The notes under the pieces were generated by a model, which was given only the letters and a program-made list of their open reading frames with translations, did no database searches and was not told the origin of the DNA. From the NCBI GenBank assembly GCA_002254545.1, contig NJEA01000008.1, forward strand, positions 1 through 34,082: a DNA stretch of 34,082 bases, read 5' to 3'. Source of the stretch: Candidatus Aenigmarchaeota archaeon ex4484_224 (GTDB lineage Archaea > Aenigmatarchaeota > Aenigmatarchaeia > CG10238-14 > EX4484-224). Positions within the stretch are counted from its first letter, which is position 1. The number at the start of each line of letters is the position of its first letter. Shown here in pieces: positions 9,686-19,342 of this stretch. A program made the translations under genes and the position numbers.

Positions 9686-10840
9686 ATGCCAATTTGCAAG
9701 CATTTTCAACAATGTGGAGGTTGCCAACTTCAACACTTAGCTTATTCAAAACAATTAGAAATTAAGAAAAAAATTGTTGAATATTTGGTTAAAAGAAAAA
9801 TCGACAAAATAATTCCTTCTCCAAAAATTTTTTACTATAGAAACAAAATGGATTATTCAATAGATCAAGAAAATGGAAAAATAATTGTTGGTTTAAGAGA
9901 GAAAGGGAAATGGTGGAAAGTTGTTGATTTGGAAGAATGCTATTTAATGTCAAAAGAAGCTAATCAAATAAAAAACTTGTTCAGAGAATTTGCTAACAGA
10001 AAAAAACTTTCAGTTTATGATAAAAATTCCCATAAAGGTTTACTTAGATATCTTGTAATTAGAGAAGGAAAATTTACAAACCAAAGAATGGTTGTTATAA
10101 ATACTTCTAGCCAATTTTCAAACAAAGAAGATTTACATTCAATTTTTCTAGAATTTTTCGATATCCTTAAATCAAACTCAATAAAAATTACTTCTTTTTT
10201 GCATGGTATAAACGATTCTTTATCAGATATATCCCTTTCTTTCCAAACATTTTTGCTAAAAGGAAATAGAATGATTGTTGAAAATTTGAATGGAATAAAT
10301 TTTTTAATAAACGAAAATTCTTTCTTTCAAACAAATTCCTATACAGCAAATTTAATGATAAAAGAAGTTGAAAAAATTGTTAAAAATTTAGATAAGAAAA
10401 TTTTAATCGATTTGTTTGCAGGTACTGGAACTTTTTCAATTCCCTTTTATAAAATTTTTGAAAAAATAATTGCAATAGAAGCTTGGAAAGAAAATACAAA
10501 ATTGTATATTCAAAATTTGAAAATTAATGGAATTAGCTTGAAAAAATTTGAAATCATTGAGAAAAAAGTCGAAGAAATTAAGTTTAATTTTGATAAAAAT
10601 TCTTTAGTTATTGTTGATCCTCCAAGGCAAGGTTTATCAAGCAAAACAATAAAACTATTAAACAAATCAGAAATCGATACTTTAATCTATATTTCCTGCA
10701 ATCCTTTAAGTTTTTCAAAAAATCTTTCAAAACTAAATTTTAAAATTCAAAAGTTAATTTTAGTTGATCAATTTCCAAATACTTGGCATGTAGAATTAAT
10801 TTCTTTGCTTAAAAAAATAAATTTAACCAAAACAAAATAA
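9686..10840 (+). CDS. RlmD/TrmA-family class I tRNA/rRNA uracil-C5 methyltransferase
   Basis: CKHFQQCGGCQLQHL Fe-S motif, DLFAGTGTFSIPF, VDPPRQGL, YISCNP. Confidence 0.92.
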   Translation: MPICKHFQQCGGCQLQHLAYSKQLEIKKKIVEYLVKRKIDKIIPSPKIFYYRNKMDYSIDQENGKIIVGLREKGKWWKVVDLEECYLMSKEANQIKNLFREFANRKKLSVYDKNSHKGLLRYLVIREGKFTNQRMVVINTSSQFSNKEDLHSIFLEFFDILKSNSIKITSFLHGINDSLSDISLSFQTFLLKGNRMIVENLNGINFLINENSFFQTNSYTANLMIKEVEKIVKNLDKKILIDLFAGTGTFSIPFYKIFEKIIAIEAWKENTKLYIQNLKINGISLKKFEIIEKKVEEIKFNFDKNSLVIVDPPRQGLSSKTIKLLNKSEIDTLIYISCNPLSFSKNLSKLNFKIQKLILVDQFPNTWHVELISLLKKINLTKTK

Positions 10841-10847
10841 GATAATC

Positions 10848-11030
10848 ATGAAGGTTTGGGTTGATAAAAGTAAATGCATAGGATGTGGAGTTTGTACAGC
10901 TTTGTGTCCAGAAGGATTTGAAATAGGAGAAGATGGAAAATCTCAAGTTAAAAATCCAAATGCAAATTGTAATTGGAAAGAAATTGCAAGTAATTGCCCA
11001 GTCGGAGCTATTCAAATAGAAGAAGATTAA
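10848..11030 (+). CDS. ferredoxin, single 4Fe-4S
   Basis: CIGCGVCTALCPEGFEIGEDGKSQV..NCPVGAIQIEE. Confidence 0.93.
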   Translation: MKVWVDKSKCIGCGVCTALCPEGFEIGEDGKSQVKNPNANCNWKEIASNCPVGAIQIEED

Positions 11031-11530
11031 ACATTTTCTTTTTGGTAAATTCCTCTGTATTCTTTCCTGCTTTCTTCTTCTAACTTCAAAAAAATCATTT
11101 GTGCAATTCTTGCATTTTTCTTAAGCTTAATTCCATTTTCATTAAAAACAACTAATAAAACTAAACTTCTTCCCTCATAGCCAGGATCCCACAAAGAAGA
11201 AAAAATACTTGCTCCATTCCTTAGCAAAGAAGACCTTGGTCTAACTAAAGCTATTAAATCTTTAGGAATTTTAACAATCTCATTAAACATTATCAAATAA
11301 CTTCCTTCTTTCAAAAATACCCAATCATTTTTAAATTCAATTTCTTTTCTTTCAGCAATTTTCCTTTCACTATTGTCAAAATCTAAGCTTCCATTGCTTT
11401 CAAATTCAAAAACTTTTGCTAAAGTTAAATCAAAGCTTGCTGGTTGTAATTGGATGTCCAAATCAATAAAATTTTTAATTAAATCTTTTTCTTCAATTAA
11501 TCTTTTAATTTCCTCATCGCTCAAAATCAT
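11027..11530 (-). CDS. dcd: dCTP deaminase/dUTPase family protein
   Basis: MILSDEEIKRLI..IDLDIQLQPASFDLTL..RPRSSLLRNG..WDPGYEGRS. Confidence 0.88.
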   Translation of the reverse strand: MILSDEEIKRLIEEKDLIKNFIDLDIQLQPASFDLTLAKVFEFESNGSLDFDNSERKIAERKEIEFKNDWVFLKEGSYLIMFNEIVKIPKDLIALVRPRSSLLRNGASIFSSLWDPGYEGRSLVLLVVFNENGIKLKKNARIAQMIFLKLEEESRKEYRGIYQKENV

Positions 11531-11577
11531 TAAAAATAAATTATTGTTTAAATTTTAAAGAATTTTTATCTTTAATT

Positions 11578-12618
11578 ATGAAAAAAGCAATGCTTTGGAA
11601 AAAAGTTGAAGGAAAAAAAGTTATTTGTAATTTATGTGCTAGAAAATGTATTTTGGATAATGGCCAATTAGGATTTTGTTTAGTTAGAAAAAATATAAAT
11701 GGAACTCTTTATTCTTTGAACTATGGCAAACTAATAGCTGCTGGTCCAGACCCAATAGAAAAAAAGCCATTATATCACTTTTTACCAGCTTCTTGCTCAT
11801 TTTCCATAGCTTCTGCTGGCTGTAATTTTAGATGTGCTTTCTGCCAAAATTGGGAAATTTCTCAAGTTTATAGAGAAGGTTTAGCTAGTGAGATTGTTGG
11901 AGAAGAATATACTCCAAAACAAATAGTTGATTTAACTTTAAAATTTGGATGTAAAGCAATTAGCTATACTTATACTGAGCCAACAATTTTCTTTGAATTT
12001 GCTTACGATGTAGCTAAACTTGCAGTAAAGAAAAAAATTGCAAATACTTTTGTAACAAATGGATATATGACGCCAGAAGCCATTAAAAAAATTGCAAAAT
12101 ACTTGCATGCAGCAACTGTTGATTTTAAAGGAAATGCAAATTTAGACTTTTATAGAAAATTTTCTTTAGTGCCAGACATCCAACCAATTTTTGATTCTTT
12201 GTTAGAAATGAAAAAAAGAAAAATTTTCATAGAAATTACAAATTTAGTTGTTCCAAAAGTCGGTGATAAAGAGAAAGATTTGAAAAAGCTTGTAAAATGG
12301 ATTGTTGATAATCTAGGAAATGATATACCTTTCCATTTGCTAAGATTCTTTCCACATTACAAAATGTCAAATCTTGAGCCAACACCTATAGAAAAATTAT
12401 TAAAGCTAGCTAAAATTACTGAAGAAGAAGGTTTAAATTATGTATATATCGGAAATGTTCCTGGAATTGATAAAGAAAATACTTATTGTCCAAAATGTGG
12501 AAATTTGTTGATTGAAAGAAGTGGATTTTATTCAAGAATTGTTGGTTTGGATAAAAAAGGAAGATGCAACAAATGTGGATATAAACCAAATATTGTATTG
12601 AAAGTGAAATTCAAATAG
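11578..12618 (+). CDS. amrS: AmmeMemoRadiSam-system radical SAM enzyme
   Basis: CNLCARKC..GFCLVR, radical SAM CNFRCAFCQNWEISQ, C-terminal CxxC pairs (CPKCGNLLIER, CNKCGYKPNI). Confidence 0.85.
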   Translation: MKKAMLWKKVEGKKVICNLCARKCILDNGQLGFCLVRKNINGTLYSLNYGKLIAAGPDPIEKKPLYHFLPASCSFSIASAGCNFRCAFCQNWEISQVYREGLASEIVGEEYTPKQIVDLTLKFGCKAISYTYTEPTIFFEFAYDVAKLAVKKKIANTFVTNGYMTPEAIKKIAKYLHAATVDFKGNANLDFYRKFSLVPDIQPIFDSLLEMKKRKIFIEITNLVVPKVGDKEKDLKKLVKWIVDNLGNDIPFHLLRFFPHYKMSNLEPTPIEKLLKLAKITEEEGLNYVYIGNVPGIDKENTYCPKCGNLLIERSGFYSRIVGLDKKGRCNKCGYKPNIVLKVKFK

Positions 12619-12655
12619 CATAAAAAATAAATTTTTTACTTTTTAGCTAAATTTT

Positions 12656-12790
12656 ATGAAATTATATGCATTTTTTGATCAAGAAAAACATTTTCAAGAA
12701 TTAAGAAAACTATATAATGGAAAAGATTACAACGAAAAAAGAATAAACGAAATCTTAGATTTTTACAAATCTCTTTATAGAATTATCTAA
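12656..12790 (+). CDS. small ORF, 44 aa hypothetical
   Basis: ATG..TAA: MKLYAFFDQEKHFQELRKLYNGKDYNEKRINEILDFYKSLYRII*. Confidence 0.4.
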   Translation: MKLYAFFDQEKHFQELRKLYNGKDYNEKRINEILDFYKSLYRII

Positions 12791-13777
12791 TCAATGCCAA
12801 ATTCCAAACCTTTTAACTTCTTTAATTCCTTTTAAATACAAAAAAGCTTGCAAAGCTGCTTTTGTTCCTTCACTTGCAGCAATTGTTAATTGTTTAAATG
12901 GAGTATTTGTTATATCGCCAGCCGCAAAAATTCCTTCTCTTATTTTTTCGCTATTTGGATAAAATGTTCTGCAAACATTATCTATTACAATTTGATTGTT
13001 TTCATCAACCTTTACCAAATCTTTTAACCAATCTATTTTACTTTCAAACCCAATACAAACCAAAACAAAATCAACTTTTAATTCTTCAAATTCATTTAAT
13101 TCAACAATTTTTCCATTTTCTTCTTTTACTTTTTGTAATAACAAACTTTCAACTTTTTCTTTTCCTCTGATTTCCTTAACAATCCTAGAAGTTAAAAATT
13201 CTAAATTTTCAATTTTTTTAGCTTTTTCTTGATATTCTTTAAAAGCTCTAAACCAATTCCTTCTATGAATTAGATATACTTTCTTTGCAAACTTGCTTGC
13301 ATTAAAAACTGCTTCAAAAGCTGAATTTCCTCCTCCTACAATAGCAACAACTTTATCCTTCAAAATTTCATAATTTTCTAAGCTAGTATAAGCCAAACCT
13401 TTTCCAAAAAATTTATCCTCGTTTTTAACATTTAACTTTCTTGGATTTTTTCCAGAAGCAATTATAACTGCTTTTGCCAAAAATTCTCCAACATTAGTTT
13501 TAACCAAAAACTTTCCATTACTTTCTTCAATTTTTTCAACAATTCCCTTTCTTAAATCAATTTCTAAATCTTTTAGTTGATCCAAAATTCTTTCAAGCAA
13601 TTCTTTTCCAGAAATTTGTTTAAAGCCGGGATAATTTGTAATTTTATCAGTTAAAATCATTTGACCTCCAAGCATCGAACCAATAGCTAAAGTTTTAATT
13701 CTATTTTTTGCTAAAAATAAGGAAGCTGTTAAACCAGCAATTCCTGTACCAATGACAATTACATCAAATTCTTCCAT
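12791..13777 (-). CDS. thioredoxin-reductase-fold FAD/NAD(P) oxidoreductase lacking CxxC
   Basis: DVIVIGTGIAGLTASLFLAKN..VVAIVGGGNSAFEAVF..GIFAAGDITNTPFKQLTIAASEG. Start moved to MEEFDV. Confidence 0.85.
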   Translation of the reverse strand: MEEFDVIVIGTGIAGLTASLFLAKNRIKTLAIGSMLGGQMILTDKITNYPGFKQISGKELLERILDQLKDLEIDLRKGIVEKIEESNGKFLVKTNVGEFLAKAVIIASGKNPRKLNVKNEDKFFGKGLAYTSLENYEILKDKVVAIVGGGNSAFEAVFNASKFAKKVYLIHRRNWFRAFKEYQEKAKKIENLEFLTSRIVKEIRGKEKVESLLLQKVKEENGKIVELNEFEELKVDFVLVCIGFESKIDWLKDLVKVDENNQIVIDNVCRTFYPNSEKIREGIFAAGDITNTPFKQLTIAASEGTKAALQAFLYLKGIKEVKRFGIWH

Positions 13778-13814
13778 ATCATTTTTATTACTTTTACCTT
13801 GAATAAAAAGATTT

Positions 13815-14096
13815 ATGAGAAGTTGCAAGAGAATTAAAGTTAAAATTTATGGAAGAGTTCAAGGTGTTGGATTTAGATATTCAGTTTACTTGCTTGCAAA
13901 AAGTCTAGGAATTAAAGGTTGGGTTAGAAATTGTGAAGATGGAACAGTAGAAGCTATTTTTGAAGGATATCTCTCAAAAGTTGAAGAAATGATTAAATTT
14001 TGCAAGAAAGGACCTCCTTTAGCAAAAGTTGAAAGAATTGAAATAAAAGAAGAAAATTGTAAAAATGAGTTTGAAAATTTTGAAATAAGGTTTTAG
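13815..14096 (+). CDS. acyP: acylphosphatase
   Basis: VKIYGRVQGVGFRYSVYLLAKSLGIKGWVRNCEDGTVEAIFEG. Confidence 0.96.
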   Translation: MRSCKRIKVKIYGRVQGVGFRYSVYLLAKSLGIKGWVRNCEDGTVEAIFEGYLSKVEEMIKFCKKGPPLAKVERIEIKEENCKNEFENFEIRF

Positions 14097-14097
14097 A

Positions 14098-14748
14098 ATG
14101 AAGTTTGATGAATCTAAGCTAGAAAAAATTTTGGAAATAATGGAGAAAGAAGCTAGAAAAAGAAATGCTCCAGTATATCAAAAAGAAAAAACTGTTGATA
14201 AAGATCCTTTTAAAATTTTGATTTTTGCTTTTCTTAGCACAAGAACAAAAGATGAAACTACAATTAAAATTTGTAAAAAACTTTTTCAAAAAGTTAAAAA
14301 TTTAGATGATTTGATAAAAATTGATTTGGAAAAACTTGAAAAAATTTTGTATGAAATTGGTTTTTATAAACAAAAAGCAAGAAATTTGAAAGAATTAGCA
14401 TTTCAAATAAAAGTTAAGTACAATGGAAAAATTCCTTCTAGGTTAGAAGAATTGATAAAATTGAAAGGAATTGGGAAAAAAGTTGCAAAAGTTATTTTAA
14501 ATGAAGCTTTTGATAAACCTTATATTGCTGTTGATGTTCATGTTCATAGGATATCCAATAGAATTGGATTAATTAAAACAAAAAGTGTTGAAGAAAGTGA
14601 TGAAATTTTGAATAAAATTATTCCGAAAAAATTGAAGAAAAAATTTAACAAAACTTTAGTTGCTTTTGGTCAAACAATTTGTAAACCAATTAAACCTCTA
14701 TGCAAAGAATGTCCTTTGAAAGAAATTTGTCCAAAAATTGGAGTTTAG
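14098..14748 (+). CDS. nth: endonuclease III-like DNA glycosylase
   Basis: HhH LKGIGKKVAKVILNEAFDKPYIAVDVHVHRISNRIGL; Cys cluster CKPIKPLCKECPLKEIC. Confidence 0.93.
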   Translation: MKFDESKLEKILEIMEKEARKRNAPVYQKEKTVDKDPFKILIFAFLSTRTKDETTIKICKKLFQKVKNLDDLIKIDLEKLEKILYEIGFYKQKARNLKELAFQIKVKYNGKIPSRLEELIKLKGIGKKVAKVILNEAFDKPYIAVDVHVHRISNRIGLIKTKSVEESDEILNKIIPKKLKKKFNKTLVAFGQTICKPIKPLCKECPLKEICPKIGV

Positions 14749-15749
14749 CTACATTGTGCATTAGAAGAACTAGAAGAAGTTTCTGTTAAAGGACCAAATC
14801 CTGGAGAAGCTGTTTGTGTTGATAGTTTTTGATTGCATTCTTCAGGAGGATTAACAAAAGCTGAACAAATTGCTTCTTTATAAGATTCTGGACTTCTTGC
14901 AATAGAAACAACTTTATCATTTATTACTAAAGTTGGAGATCCTCTTACTCCATACTTATCATTTAGGTCTTTCTCTACATTGAATGGTGGGAATCTTCCC
15001 ATCCATTTTGATTGATCATTCAAAGCTTCTGTAATTCCATATTCTTTATCAATTCTTTGCATACAATCATTCAATTTATTTTCATCAACATTAGCTTCTT
15101 TCAAACATTTAGAATAATTTCCTGATTGTACAAAACAAAGCAAATAATCATAATATTTATCTTTTTGCTCTTTTTGAATACAGTATTGTCTTAAGTTTTC
15201 ATAAACTTCTTTTGTTCCATGCATGCAATAATCAACAAAATGAATTGTAATGCTTGCTTTTCCATCAAGCAATTTCATTACTGGAAGCATTGCTTTTTCT
15301 GCTTGCAAACCAAAAGGACAATAGCTCATAACAAACAATTTTACATCTGGTTTTTCTCTCTTAGGAATTTCTGGAGTGGGTGCTTTTGGTTGGTTGGAAG
15401 AGGTTGCTTGATTTAAATTAAAAGCACCTAAAAAAAGATAATTTCCATCTTTTGAAACATAAACTGGTATATCTCTTCCTTGATATCTTGTCATAACTCT
15501 ATAAACTGATCCCAAATCTTCAACCTTAACCAAAGAAGCTGAAGTTCCAGGCCTTACCAAATTTGAATTTATATAATCAATAGCCTTTTGTCCAATTTCA
15601 TCTTTTGGGATTGAACTTATAGAATAAAATTTTCCTGAAAAATTTAGCAAATTAAAATAAGATAAAACAAACAAAATTGCAAAAATAAAAGTTAAAATTT
15701 TCCAGTAATTTTTTAACGCTGGAATTTTCAAAGTAATTGTTTTTCCCAT
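14745..15749 (-). CDS. membrane-anchored DsbA/thioredoxin-fold protein
   Basis: N-terminal TM, DVKLFVMSYCPFGLQAEKAMLPV, YGVRGSPTLVINDKVV. Confidence 0.85.
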   Translation of the reverse strand: MGKTITLKIPALKNYWKILTFIFAILFVLSYFNLLNFSGKFYSISSIPKDEIGQKAIDYINSNLVRPGTSASLVKVEDLGSVYRVMTRYQGRDIPVYVSKDGNYLFLGAFNLNQATSSNQPKAPTPEIPKREKPDVKLFVMSYCPFGLQAEKAMLPVMKLLDGKASITIHFVDYCMHGTKEVYENLRQYCIQKEQKDKYYDYLLCFVQSGNYSKCLKEANVDENKLNDCMQRIDKEYGITEALNDQSKWMGRFPPFNVEKDLNDKYGVRGSPTLVINDKVVSIARSPESYKEAICSAFVNPPEECNQKLSTQTASPGFGPLTETSSSSSNAQCS

Positions 15750-16514
15750 TCACAACCCCAAAAATTTTCTTATTTTATGGAAAAAGCTTACTCTTTCAAA
15801 TTTAAATTGTTTACCTTCCAAACTATAACCAATTTTTTTAATAGCTAAAGCTGCTGGAGAATTAGGATTTAATTTTAATAAAGGAATTCTAAAATCAACA
15901 CTTCTTCCTACTTCTCTATCTTCTGGAATAATTCCAATTATTCTTTCTCCAATTAAGGATTGAATTTTTTCTAAACTCAATTCACTTTCTCTAGCTCCAA
16001 CTCTATTCACAACAACTCCAATTACCTTTTTATCCAAACTTTTTGCTAATTCAATGATTTTTAATCCATCAACAACACTTGGTAATTCCGGATTTACGAC
16101 CAAAATTATTTCATCAGCTACATTCATCGCATATATTGTTTCTCTTCCTATTCCAGCGCTTCCATCCAACAAAATATAATCAGCTAATGGCAAAAGTTTT
16201 ATTACAGCATCTAACAATCTATCTGGATTTACATCGATTATATCTTTTGTTTTTAAGCTTCCTGGCAAAATTTTAATTCCAGAGCTATGAAAATGAATTA
16301 CTTCATTTAGATCTTTTCTTTCTGCTAAAAAATCATGTAAAGTAGAAGAAGTTAAAGAAAAACCAAAAAAATAAGAGAGATGGGGGGTTGTTAAATTTGC
16401 ATCTATAACAAAAACTCTTTTGTTTAGTTCAGTTAATACCAAAGCTAAGTTTGTTGTTAAAATAGTTTTGCCAGTACCACCTTTTCCAGAAGTTATTAAA
16501 ATAACTCTTGCCAT
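15750..16514 (-). CDS. MinD/ParA-like ATPase
   Basis: TSGKGGTGKTILTTNLALVL; C-terminal amphipathic SFFHKIRKFLGL. Confidence 0.92.
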   Translation of the reverse strand: MARVILITSGKGGTGKTILTTNLALVLTELNKRVFVIDANLTTPHLSYFFGFSLTSSTLHDFLAERKDLNEVIHFHSSGIKILPGSLKTKDIIDVNPDRLLDAVIKLLPLADYILLDGSAGIGRETIYAMNVADEIILVVNPELPSVVDGLKIIELAKSLDKKVIGVVVNRVGARESELSLEKIQSLIGERIIGIIPEDREVGRSVDFRIPLLKLNPNSPAALAIKKIGYSLEGKQFKFERVSFFHKIRKFLGL

Positions 16515-16615
16515 TTTCTCAAATAAATTTTGAGAATTAACAAAATAAATTTATTTTTCATGAATAACCACCTAAAAATGATAACTTTTTATGCTTTTCT
16601 CTTCTATACTTGAAT

Positions 16616-18538
16616 ATGAAAAAATTAACAAAGATAGCAATAATACTAGTTTTATTTACATTTCTAGTTTCAATTTCTCAAAATGCTTTAGCTCATGATT
16701 TAATTAACAATATAATTTATCCTAGAGAAAGTTGCATTTCTTATAGATTAAACCTAATAGTTCTTGATCTTCAAACAAAAACTCCTATTAGCAATGCAAA
16801 AATATACATGGACGATAAGCTAATAGGAAAAACAAATCAATATGGAAAGTTTTTTTATATAATCGAAGATAATAAGCTACATAAAATAAGAATTGAAAAG
16901 GAAGGATATCTTCCTAAAACAATAAGCATTTATCCAATGGGAATGGCTTCTTGCTATTTTAAGAAAATAGTATATCTAGAAAGAATTCAAGAACAACCAC
17001 AACCAAGACCTCCTTCCCCTATTAATCCTTTATATCCTTGTGAACCATCAAATCCACTAGTTTTAATTTTTCCATCAATCAAAGAAGGATACCCTAGCGA
17101 TACAATCACATATAAACTAAAAATTGTAAACAAAAATTCATTTTTCTGTCAACCATCTAAAATTAAGCTTTGGGTTAAATGTAAAAGTGGATTTATTTGT
17201 TATACTAATAAGAAAGGCACAATATTAGCACCTCTTTCTTCATTTACAACAACTCTTTACGTAAAAATTTTAACCAAAACACCTGGAATATATCCTATTG
17301 AAATTTATGCAAAGGATTTAACATACAATAAAGAAACTAAAATTTTAGGTTTTGTAAAGGTTTTGAAGAAAAAGAAACCTAAGCCAAAACCCAAACCAAA
17401 AATTTTTGAAATCGAAATTTTAAGCTTAGATGTTCCTTCAGAAGTTTGTATAAATAATGAAACAGAAGCTAAAGCTAAAGTTAAATTAATTTCAAATCGT
17501 CCATCTCTTCTATTTGTTAATTGGATGCTAGATGATAATTTAATTTCACAAACTTTAAATTTTTTCCAAATAAATCAAACTAAAGAATTTTCTATAAATT
17601 TTGTAGTTAAAGAAGAAGGGAATCATACAATAAAAATAATAGTTGGAAAATATTTCCCATACGATTATAACCCAATTAAGAAAATTAAAGTAAAAAGTTT
17701 TTATGCAATAAACTGTACTAAAGAGATGGAAGAAAATAAAACAGAAGAAGAAATTACTAAACCAAAAGTCTCTTATCATAGACATGTTTATCATAGACAT
17801 GTTGTTGTAAGCGAAAATGTTTCAAAAGAAGAAAAACGTATAGAAATTAATTTTCTTCCTATTCAAATTCCAGAAAAAATAAAGTATGGAAAAAAGTTGA
17901 ATTTTTCTGTAAAAATTAATCTTACAGAATCTCCTCAATATCCTACATATCTAACAGTTTTTGTTTATGTTGATGAAAAAATGGATTCTTTCTATCCGAT
18001 TTCATTCTTAAAAGAAGGTTTAAAAGAAGTTAAAGTTTCTATAGATACTTCAAAATATTCTGCTGGAAATCATTCTTTATTCGTTTATTTAATTGTAAAT
18101 GGTATATCCAAAAATCAAACAAAGCTTTTTGAAATTGTTGGAGCTCATTGTATAGAAATTTTAGATATACAAAAAATTGGAAATTACCTTTACTTTAAAG
18201 TAAGAAATTGTGGAAACTATGATGAAGAAAATATATCTGTAAAAGAAATGAATAACAAACTTGAAATTGCAAAAAATATAACTTTAAAAAGAAACTCTGA
18301 AAAAGTTTTTGGAATTGATCTAAATGAAATTAAAACAAAAAAATTGAAGCTAAAAGTTGAAAATGATTATGCAAAAGTTTGTAAGGAAATTTCGTTAGAA
18401 AAAGCTATATTTATCTCTGAAATTTTCTTTAAGATAGTAATTATTTTGTTAATTGCAAGCTTACTTGCTTATGGAATTTATAGATATCAACAAATTCAAA
18501 TAAGAAAAATACCTGAAGAATTTCCAAAAGAAATTTAA
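16616..18538 (+). CDS. secreted, C-terminally anchored protein with Ig/PEGA-like domains
   Basis: Signal peptide, Cys pairs, terminal TM FKIVIILLIASLLAYGIYRYQQIQIRKIPEEFPKEI. Confidence 0.75.
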   Translation: MKKLTKIAIILVLFTFLVSISQNALAHDLINNIIYPRESCISYRLNLIVLDLQTKTPISNAKIYMDDKLIGKTNQYGKFFYIIEDNKLHKIRIEKEGYLPKTISIYPMGMASCYFKKIVYLERIQEQPQPRPPSPINPLYPCEPSNPLVLIFPSIKEGYPSDTITYKLKIVNKNSFFCQPSKIKLWVKCKSGFICYTNKKGTILAPLSSFTTTLYVKILTKTPGIYPIEIYAKDLTYNKETKILGFVKVLKKKKPKPKPKPKIFEIEILSLDVPSEVCINNETEAKAKVKLISNRPSLLFVNWMLDDNLISQTLNFFQINQTKEFSINFVVKEEGNHTIKIIVGKYFPYDYNPIKKIKVKSFYAINCTKEMEENKTEEEITKPKVSYHRHVYHRHVVVSENVSKEEKRIEINFLPIQIPEKIKYGKKLNFSVKINLTESPQYPTYLTVFVYVDEKMDSFYPISFLKEGLKEVKVSIDTSKYSAGNHSLFVYLIVNGISKNQTKLFEIVGAHCIEILDIQKIGNYLYFKVRNCGNYDEENISVKEMNNKLEIAKNITLKRNSEKVFGIDLNEIKTKKLKLKVENDYAKVCKEISLEKAIFISEIFFKIVIILLIASLLAYGIYRYQQIQIRKIPEEFPKEI

Positions 18539-18568
18539 AAATTAATTTAAAATTTCAAATGGGAGAGA

Positions 18569-18721
18569 ATGGGATTTTTGCCAGCAACCTCAAGCTTATC
18601 TCATCCAATAATTTCACTTTCTTTAATAGATTGGGCAATAATTATAATTTTAATCGTTTTTATTCTATTGATAATGCTACGAAAAGATATAAGGAAAATC
18701 CCCGAAAAGTTTGAATTTTAA
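18569..18721 (+). CDS. small single-TM protein, 50 aa, below ORF-track cutoff
   Basis: MGFLPATSSLSHPIISLSLIDWAIIIILIVFILLIMLRKDIRKIPEKFEF*; tail resembles upstream gene's tail. Confidence 0.6.
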   Translation: MGFLPATSSLSHPIISLSLIDWAIIIILIVFILLIMLRKDIRKIPEKFEF

Positions 18722-18753
18722 AACTTTTTATATCAATAAATCAAGAAAGGATT

Positions 18754-19342
18754 ATGGAAGAAGGAGACTTAGTTTACATAAATTATATTGGAAAGATAAA
18801 AGAAAGTGGAGAAATTTTTGATACAAATATAGAGGAAGTTGCAAAAAAAGCAAACATTTATAATGAAAAATTATCTTATAAGCCTTTGCCAGTTCTAATA
18901 GGAGCAAAGTTTGTTTTTAAAAAAATTGAAGATACTTTAAAAGAAAAGACAATTTTCAACGAAAGACTTTTTAAATCAAGGAATTAATCCAATTGCTGGG
19001 CAAGAAGTTACAATAAATGGAATTAGAGGAAGAATTTTAAGTGTTTCTGGAGGAAGAGTGATTGTTGATTTTAACCATCCTTTGGCTGGAAAAAATTTGG
19101 TTTTTGAAATTGAAGTTGTTAGTAAAGCAAAAAATGATAAAGAAAAAATTTTAGGAATAATTGAAATCTTTTCAAATAGTAAAGATCTTGATGTTGAAAT
19201 TGAAAATGAGAGTATTAAAATTAAAGACAAGAAGAAAATTTTAGATTTTACGAGAAAGAATTCAATTTCCGAAACAATTTTGAAGTTCTTTAAAAATATT
19301 AAGAAAGTTCAGTTTATAGATGAATATGAGAGAGAAAGTTAA
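18754..19342 (+). pseudogene. FKBP-type peptidyl-prolyl isomerase, internal deletion plus frameshift
   Basis: MEEGDLVYINYIGKIKESGEIFDT..KPLPVLIGAKFVFKKIEDTLKE, then frame change to DFLNQGINPIAGQEVTINGIRGRILSVSGGRVIVDFNHPLAGKNLVFEIEVV. Confidence 0.85.

Noticed and set aside
17774-17803. 15-bp tandem repeat (TATCATAGACATGTT x2)
   Set aside because: In-frame duplication (YHRHVYHRHV) inside a coding region; a minor slippage-type repeat.
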